Source: Siphonodentalium dalli (Eukaryota > Mollusca > Scaphopoda > Gadilida > Siphonodentaliidae). From it: 64,000 bases of DNA. The notes under the pieces were generated by a model that had not been told where the DNA came from, did no database searches, and was given only the letters and a program-made list of their open reading frames with translations. Both the position numbers and the translations under genes were made by a program. Location of the stretch: NCBI GenBank assembly GCA_032622095.1, contig CP136068.1, positions 3,943,314 to 4,007,313 on the forward strand, written 5' to 3'. This document shows positions 57,961-64,000 of this stretch, one piece after another. Each line of letters begins with the position of its first letter. Position 1 is the stretch's first letter.

Positions 57961-58167
57961 CCCTGTGCATGACTGAATCATTCGGCACAAGCTACAGGCC
58001 ACATTCATCATCCGATCGTCACCAAACTTCATATCGATCTTCAAAGTGACCTCTAGATGGAAGCCATAAATTTTGTTATTTATCGTAATTCATAAAAAAC
58101 ATGGCCGCCAACAGCCATTGTGGATTTCAAATTTGAACCCATTGACACACCCTGCAGTCGGCATTTA
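57961..58167 (+). repeat. Old core-repeat units
   Basis: Two diverged units with CACCAAACTTCATATCGATC and ACATGGCCGCCAACAGCCAT just before the next full element. Confidence 0.7.
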
Positions 58168-61100
58168 TTAGCTCAACTTTACTTTGTAAAGTTTGAGCTA
58201 TTGCCATGGCTTTGTATCCGTCGTGCGTGTGTGTGCGTGATTCGTCAACAATTTCCTTTAGCACGGGCTACAGTTCGTACCTTTGGTCCGATTATTTGTC
58301 ATGGATGTTGACATTGACATGTAGATGGGAACGAGTAATTTTGGGGTCATTCGTCCAAAAAACATGGCCGCCGGCAGCCATCTTAGATTTTACTCTTTGC
58401 ATGACTAAATCCTTTGACACGGGCTACAGGGCGTACCATTGGTCGGATCATCATAAAATTTGTCATGGATGTTAACAATGACATGTAGATGGGAACGAGT
58501 CATTTTTGGGTCATTCGGCCAAAAAACATGACCGCCAGCTGCCATCTTGGATTTTACTCTTTGTATGACTAAATCCTTTAGCACGGGCTACAGGTCGTAC
58601 CTTTAGTCTGATCATCATAAAATTTGTCATGGCTGTTGAAATTGGAATGTAGATGGGAACGAGTCATTTTGGGGTCATTAGGACAAAAAACCAGCGGCCA
58701 TCTTTGATTTCAAAATTTAATCCGTTAGCACGGGCCACAGGTCGTACTCTTCGCCTGATCATCATGAAATTTGTCATGGATGTTAATATTGACATGTAGA
58801 TGGGAACGAGTCATTTTGGGGTTATTCGGCCGAAAAACAATGCTGCCAGCAGCCATCTTGGATTTTACTCTTTGTATGACTAAATCCTTTAGCACGGGCT
58901 ACAGGTCGTACCTTTAGTCTGATCATCATAATAGTCTGGTCGTTGGGACTCGATTTTGAGGTGAACCTAGAACAAATTGTTTACAAGCTGTTTTCGGAGT
59001 CATTCGACGCGGAAAAGCATCAGGAACAACATATCCAAAATCCGCGTTGGGGAAACTTTGTTATCCACGATGGCGTCCAACATGGTTGTCTATACTACAT
59101 CAGTTCTCGATATAAGTCATTATACGATATATAGTGGCATCAGAATTATGCCGTTATATCAGTAGATGTGTTAAATTAGAATGCGGGAGCGAATAGAGTG
59201 ACACGGACAGAAAATTATACAATCGTGGCCATGAAATTGCTGTCAAAATGGCCGCAACTCCAAACCATACCACGTAGAAAGCAACATATTGGGTAACCAC
59301 ATAAGAGTGAAATACGTATTGGCAATATACAAGTCGGTTGTTAAATATCTTTAAAGGTACACACATCATTAAAACAGATCAATCTGAAGGATCATCGGTC
59401 ACTGCACAGCAAGTCAACCCCCCCCCCAATGATTTACGTTATTAACGTTTGGGTGTTCTGCTTATCCAACATCCAACTGTTGGGCAAAACAAAAATAGCT
59501 CATGCATGCAACACACGAACTAATGTTTCGCCTCACAGTGCATGGTAGTTTCATTCGACATGGTGATTAGATATTGAATGCAACGCCGAAATTTAAGTGT
59601 ATACTCTAGAGGTATAAATACTAGTTATATTTCCGGAATTGTCAACACTCCCGGTGGTAATAAACGATACACGTATGTCGCAATGGTTATTATACTGTAA
59701 AGAAACACTAATATCTTCAATGGATTAGCACCGCATCTCACCAGGTCAAAGAGACTGTACATAGTACATTGTATGTAAGGCTAATTTTCATTCTGCTACC
59801 AACCCGGTTTCTTAGTAGACAATTTTGTTAAAATTTCTTCAGTGGCCACTTTACAACTAGAATAAGCTACAGCGCAATGCACACTTATTAGTTTTCAGTA
59901 TATTTTTGTTTGAAAATATATTGCCTTTACCACCCACGTAATCGTGCTAACTATCAGGTGATCATCGTTTAAGATGTTATTCCAACGTTGAACATTCACC
60001 CAATATTGTTAATTGTGGTTCTGTGTGCAACAGACATGTGTAACATTATGGAAAATGGGTAAACTCGGTGATGCGGTTGAAGACAACGTAGTAAGTTTCG
60101 CGTAGATGTGGCCTTGGTGAATTCAACCAAATATAATTTCCAGGTATAAACACAGTCTCTGTCACAGATTATGTAGGCAATTTTGGTCAAGTTTTGAATT
60201 TATTGAAGACAGTCTATGGTACTCATTTGTGATTTAATAAATTTAGTTCATGGTACACCATCACGCATTCTTGTGATAAAAGCGAAATATTCGTGTTTTA
60301 TCACTTGATCTGAGGCAACTATAGTACAATATGAACATAATTCATACCGTTTTATAGCAATTAATTTTTTAAGGTTTTATACCGTAGATATCAAAATAAA
60401 TGGTGATCGGTCTCATTCGTGAGACTGCTCTGAGTACATATATTTCTGCTTCTAGAGAAAGGCCGCATAGTCAATACATCCCTACTAAATCCCGTTTAGC
60501 TGTTTAATTACACATATATCACACGATTCAAGATTAGCGGTACAGATAAAACTGCGTCATTTTTACGTTTCTGGACACCCAAAAGTCCAGATTTAACCGT
60601 TCCACAAGACCCTGATTTCGCTTGCTCTCTCGTGAGATACATCAGAAAGAATTCGTACATCTCTAATAAAAAGTTTCTCTTATACTTGTAGTCATTCCTC
60701 CTCGCAATATTCGAGCGTTTGTTCACTCGTTTAGGACTAGCTATTCAATTTTGCACTAAATGTAAATTTCATTCGATTTTGTCCATTTTGGTGGCCATTT
60801 TGGGAAAAATATTCTACATATATGGTTTACGACTAAGCAATGTTTGTGTATATTTCAATTTATTACGAATTTGGCATTAATTGGAGCACCTGCCGCAGAA
60901 TTCAGTATTTTCCGATAACAACAGACATTATGGACGCCATCTTCAATAGAGAATTTTCCCCAAAGCGGATTTTGGATATGTTGTTCCCTACATTCTGCCC
61001 GACAATATCACACCAAAAACAGCTTCTAAACAATTTGTTCTAGGTCCAATGCTTCAACGACCAGACTATAAAATTTGTCATGAATGTTAATAATGACATG

Positions 61101-62674
61101 TAGATGGGAACGAGTCATTTTGGGGTCATTCGGCCAAAAAACATGGCCACCAGCAGCCATCTTGGATTTTACTCTTTGTATGACTAAATTAATCCTTTAG
61201 CACAGACTACAGGTCGTACCTTGAGTCTGATCATCATGAAATTTTTCATGGCTGTTGAAATTCGAATGTAGATGGGAACGAGTCATTTTGGGGTCATTAG
61301 GACAAAAAACATGGCCGCCAGGCGCCAGCAGCCATCTTTGATTTCAAAATTTAATCCATTATCACGGGCCACAGGTCGTACTCTTCACCTGATCATCATG
61401 AAATTTGTCATGGATGTTAATATTGACACGTAGATGGGAACGAGTCATTTTTGGGGTCATTCGGGAAAAAAACATGGCCGCCAGTGGCCATCTTGGATTT
61501 TAAAATTCAATCCATTAGCATGGGCTACAGGTCGTACTGTTCGTCTTATTGTCATGAAATTTGTCATGGATGTTAATATTAACATGTAGATGTGAACGAG
61601 TTATTTTGGGGTCATTCGGCCAAAAAACATGGCCGCCGGCAGCCATCTTAGATTTTACTCTTTGCATGACTAAATCCTTTGACACGGGCTACAGGTCTTA
61701 CCTTTGGTCGGATCATCATAAAATTTGTCATGGATGTTAACAATGACATGTAGATGGGAACGAGTCATTTTGGGGTCATTCGGCCAAAAAACATGACCGC
61801 CAGCTGCCATCTTGGATTTTACTCTTTGTATGACTAAATCCTTTAGCACGGGCTACAGGTCGTACCTTTAGTCTGATCATCATAAAATTTGTCATGGCTG
61901 TTGAAATTGGAATGTAGATGGGAACGAGTCATTTTGGGGTGCCGCCAGCAGCCATCTTTGATTTCAAAATTTAATTCATTAGCACGGGCCACACGTCGTA
62001 CTGTTCGTCTTATCATCATGAAATTTGTCATGGATGTTAATATTGACATGTAGATGGGAACGAGTAATTTTGGAGTCATTCGGACAAAAAACATGGCCGC
62101 CAGCAGCCATCTTGGATTTTACTCTATGTATGACTAAATCCTTTAGCACGGGCTTCAGGTCGTACCTTTAGTCTGATCATCATAAAATTTGTCATGAAAG
62201 TTAATAATGACATGTAGATGGGAACGGGTCATTTTGGGGTCATTCGGCCAAAAAACATGGCCACCGGCAGCCATCTTAGATTTTACTCTTTGTATGACTA
62301 AATCCTTTAGCATGGGCTACAGGTCGTACCTTTAGTCTGATCATCATAAAATTTGTCATGGCTGTTGAAATTGACATGTAGATGGGAACGAGTCATTTTG
62401 GGGTTATTCGGCATTAAAACATGGCTGCCAGCGGCCATTTGGATTCTACTCTTTGCATGACTAAAGCTATCAAATGTTTTTGAATTGTTGGAAAACATAG
62501 CCGCCAGCAACCATCTTAGATTTAACTTTTATATACATGTATATATATATCTCTTAATGTTGATAAACTAGTATTAGACATTCAACTTTCCACATTCCTA
62601 ATAACTTCCATCGACAGCAACACATTAAATTATTCCCTTTCCAAGTTGAGCTACAGTGTCATTGACACTTTCAT
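58168..62674 (+). mobile_element. Complete core-repeat element interrupted by a transposon
   Basis: 5' hairpin AGCTCAACTTTACTTTGTAA..GTTTGAGCT at 58170-58199, GTGCGTGTGTGTGCG tract, and about 14 ~160-bp units with GGGAACGAGTCATTTTGGGG. The 3' end is CCAAGTTGAGCTACAGTGTC..GACACTTTCAT (62641-62674). Unit 5 is split by the insertion at 58932-61068. Units alternate in type (GACATGTAGATG with TTACTC; GGAATGTAGATG with TTTCAAAA), repeating as a higher-order block. Confidence 0.9.
58932..61068. mobile_element. 2137-bp TIR transposon with TAA target duplication, non-autonomous
   Basis: The ends are TAGTCTGGTCGTTG and its inverted partner CAACGACCAGACTA. The inverted similarity continues about 140 bp inward (ACCTAGAACAAATTGTTTA; GAACAACATATCCAAAATCC; GATGGCGTCCA). 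TAA stands at 58929-58931 and 61069-61071. Removing the element and one TAA restores GATCATCATAAAATTTGTC, exactly the sequence of neighbouring units. A 3-bp TAA/TTA duplication is typical of PIF/Harbinger transposons, although these TIR ends are not the commonest form. No transposase frame is present; the longest ORFs are about 72 codons. Confidence 0.9.
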
Positions 62675-63210
62675 TGGAGAATTGTTTTGAAAATTTACGT
62701 TCATGTTTAGAAGCACCTCTGTATTGTAGCTATCGAATTTGAAAAATTTTCTATGAAAAACATGATCGTCACAAAACTTCATATTGATTTTCGGGTGAGC
62801 ATTTTTCCAAATTTCATTACAAATCCGACCACTGTTGGCCATCGTGAATTTCATATTTGAAACCATCGGCACACCATGCATTCAAAATTTATTGGAGAAA
62901 TGTTTTGAAAATTTACAAATTCAGATTCAATTCTAGATGGTAGTTATCGAATTTGAATTATTTTTGATCAAAATTATGGCTGACGGCCTATCAATGGATT
63001 TTACTCTTTCCATCACTAAATATTTTGCCATGTCCTACAGCCAACATTTAGTATCGAACTGATCCCAACCTTATGGCTGACCTCTGGTATTATTTAGACA
63101 TTTAAACATTCCGCATTCTTTGTCGCTCCATTGACTGTAATATTTGCAATTATCCCCTCTCCGAGTTGAGCTACAGTGTCCGTGATACTTTCAACGATGT
63201 CGTTATAACT
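62675..63210 (+). repeat. Degenerate core-repeat remnants
   Basis: Words such as TTGGAGAATTGTTTTGAAAATTTAC repeat at 62674 and 62892. A second 3' terminus (CCGAGTTGAGCTACAGTGTCC) lies at 63161-63181. Confidence 0.65.
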
Positions 63211-63272
63211 GGAACCATGAATACATCTTTAACCCATTTATGACCGGGGCTGCACTGGTGCATCATTAAAGA

Positions 63273-63450
63273 TCCTGTGCCATGCATTCTCTTATATATG
63301 CGAGTCTGCCCTAGGGAGCCTCGCATATATAAAAGAATGCTCTGACTTACAAGATCAAGATAAATATTGTTAGGCCAATGCAATCTCATATATATATGCG
63401 AGGTTCCCTATGGGAGACTTGCATATATAAGAGAATGCACTGGCACAGGG
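63273..63450. mobile_element. Double-hairpin foldback element, about 178 bp
   Basis: The ends are inverted (CCTGTGCCATGCATTCTC and GAGAATGCACTGGCACAGG). Each half is itself a hairpin (TATATATGCGAGTCTGCC..GGGAGCCTCGCATATATA; ATATATGCGAGGTTCCC..GGGAGACTTGCATATAT). The terminal word also occurs at 30340-30360. Confidence 0.85.
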
Positions 63451-63649
63451 TTTCGCAAATTTCTGGTAGCTCCAGTGATGACAATGTTAAATAGAGAAAT
63501 TATTACTGAGCCGTCCTTTGCGTTGACCTGAATATTGTAAGAGCAAACATTTGCTATACAGGTTGCTAATTGCTATGACAACTATTACTGGCTTCTGTGA
63601 TGTTGATGTAACAGGCATGTGAATCTATTATCACCTGTCTGGATGTCAG

Positions 63650-64000
63650 TGAATGGAGAATCTTATAATTAAATCTATTATCTGTGGTGAAATGTACTTT
63701 CCGTCTTGACAGTCTTCCCATCTGTCTGTTTATCAGTGAATGAATTCTAGTTGAGGTGGAGTATTCATTCAATGAATTGAGAATCTTGTAATTAAATATA
63801 TTATCTGTGGTGAAATGTACTTTCCGGATTGACAGTCTTTCCATCTGTCTGTTTATCAGTGAATGAATTCTAGTTGAGGTGGAGTATTCATTCAATGAAT
63901 TGAGAATCTTATAATTAAATCTATTATCTGTGGTGAAATGTACTTTCCGGATTGACAGTCTTTCCATCTGTCTGTTTATCAGTGAATGAATTCTAGTTGA
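63650..64000 (-). repeat. 123-bp tandem repeat running off the window end
   Basis: GAGAATCTTATAATTAAAT recurs at 63656, 63779 and 63902, exactly 123 bp apart. Because 123 is a multiple of three, the minus strand shows an open frame (63566-63967 and beyond) of 41-residue repeats (MERLSIRKVHFTTDN). There is no independent sign that this is a protein, but it cannot be excluded, as the frame may continue beyond the window. Confidence 0.9.

Noticed and set aside
58943-61043. Open frames inside the TIR transposon considered as transposase remnants
   Set aside because: All are under about 75 codons, partly inside the TIRs, and show no DDE or Myb-like motif.
1-64000. tRNA, 5S, snRNA or viral/retroelement genes
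   Set aside because: No box B-like GGTTCGANTCC cloverleaf, no reverse-transcriptase or integrase motif, and no long terminal repeats were found on reading both strands by eye. A covariance-model or profile search would be needed to exclude short relics.

Overview
The window looks like gene-poor, repeat-dense DNA from an animal, most likely a bivalve mollusc. Reasons: many interspersed repeats start with a hairpin followed by GTCCGTCC runs; 160-175 bp core repeats carry phrases such as GAGTTATGGCCCTT and GGGAACGAGTCATTTTGGGG, which are common in bivalve assemblies; introns have GT-AG borders; and there is no intact ORF longer than about 180 codons. I see no prokaryotic genes, no CRISPR array and no RNA genes.

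Layout. (1) 1-10,777: a giant inverted repeat, arms about 5 kb and roughly 99.7% alike by eye, around an 813-bp spacer (4979-5791). Each arm carries several repeat elements and one 54-bp-type collagen Gly-X-Y exon with its splice sites. The left arm runs off the window edge. (2) 9,621-14,369: a direct tandem duplication (2387 and 2362 bp) that starts inside the right arm. (3) 14,693-17,296: a core-repeat element and a further copy of the arm's outer end. (4) 17,297-21,841: about 145 copies of a 28-bp minisatellite punctuated by five copies of a ~122-bp inverted-repeat cassette, ending in a 100-N assembly gap (21,842-21,941). (5) 21,942-23,636: a GC-richer unclassified block and a second, unrelated 28-bp minisatellite. 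(6) 23,640-31,457: AT-rich non-coding DNA with two core-repeat elements. (7) 31,458-56,190: a decayed, still intron-containing copy of STIL, the centriole-duplication scaffold (vertebrate STIL, fly Ana2, worm SAS-5). The central coiled coil, the STAN motif and the C-terminal RLRQLPKL-type tail can be read, but stops and frameshifts interrupt it. Its middle (end of the first visible exon through the fifth) is duplicated in tandem: copy 1 at about 32,190-42,173, copy 2 at about 42,174-50,718. (8) 56,255-64,000: more repeats, including a 2137-bp terminal-inverted-repeat transposon inserted with a TAA target duplication into a core-repeat element, and a 123-bp tandem repeat at the window end.

The genes do not form a pathway. 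What ties the window together is duplication and mobile DNA. The STIL tandem copies act as 'empty site' controls for insertions in the sister copy. They show a TTAA-flanked insertion and at least one insertion with no clear target duplication by a family I call AT-CCCCC/CTCTTGTT. That family's anatomy (5' hairpin, subterminal copy of the hairpin stem, tandem core, 3' hairpin close to the end) resembles non-autonomous rolling-circle Helentron/pearl elements.
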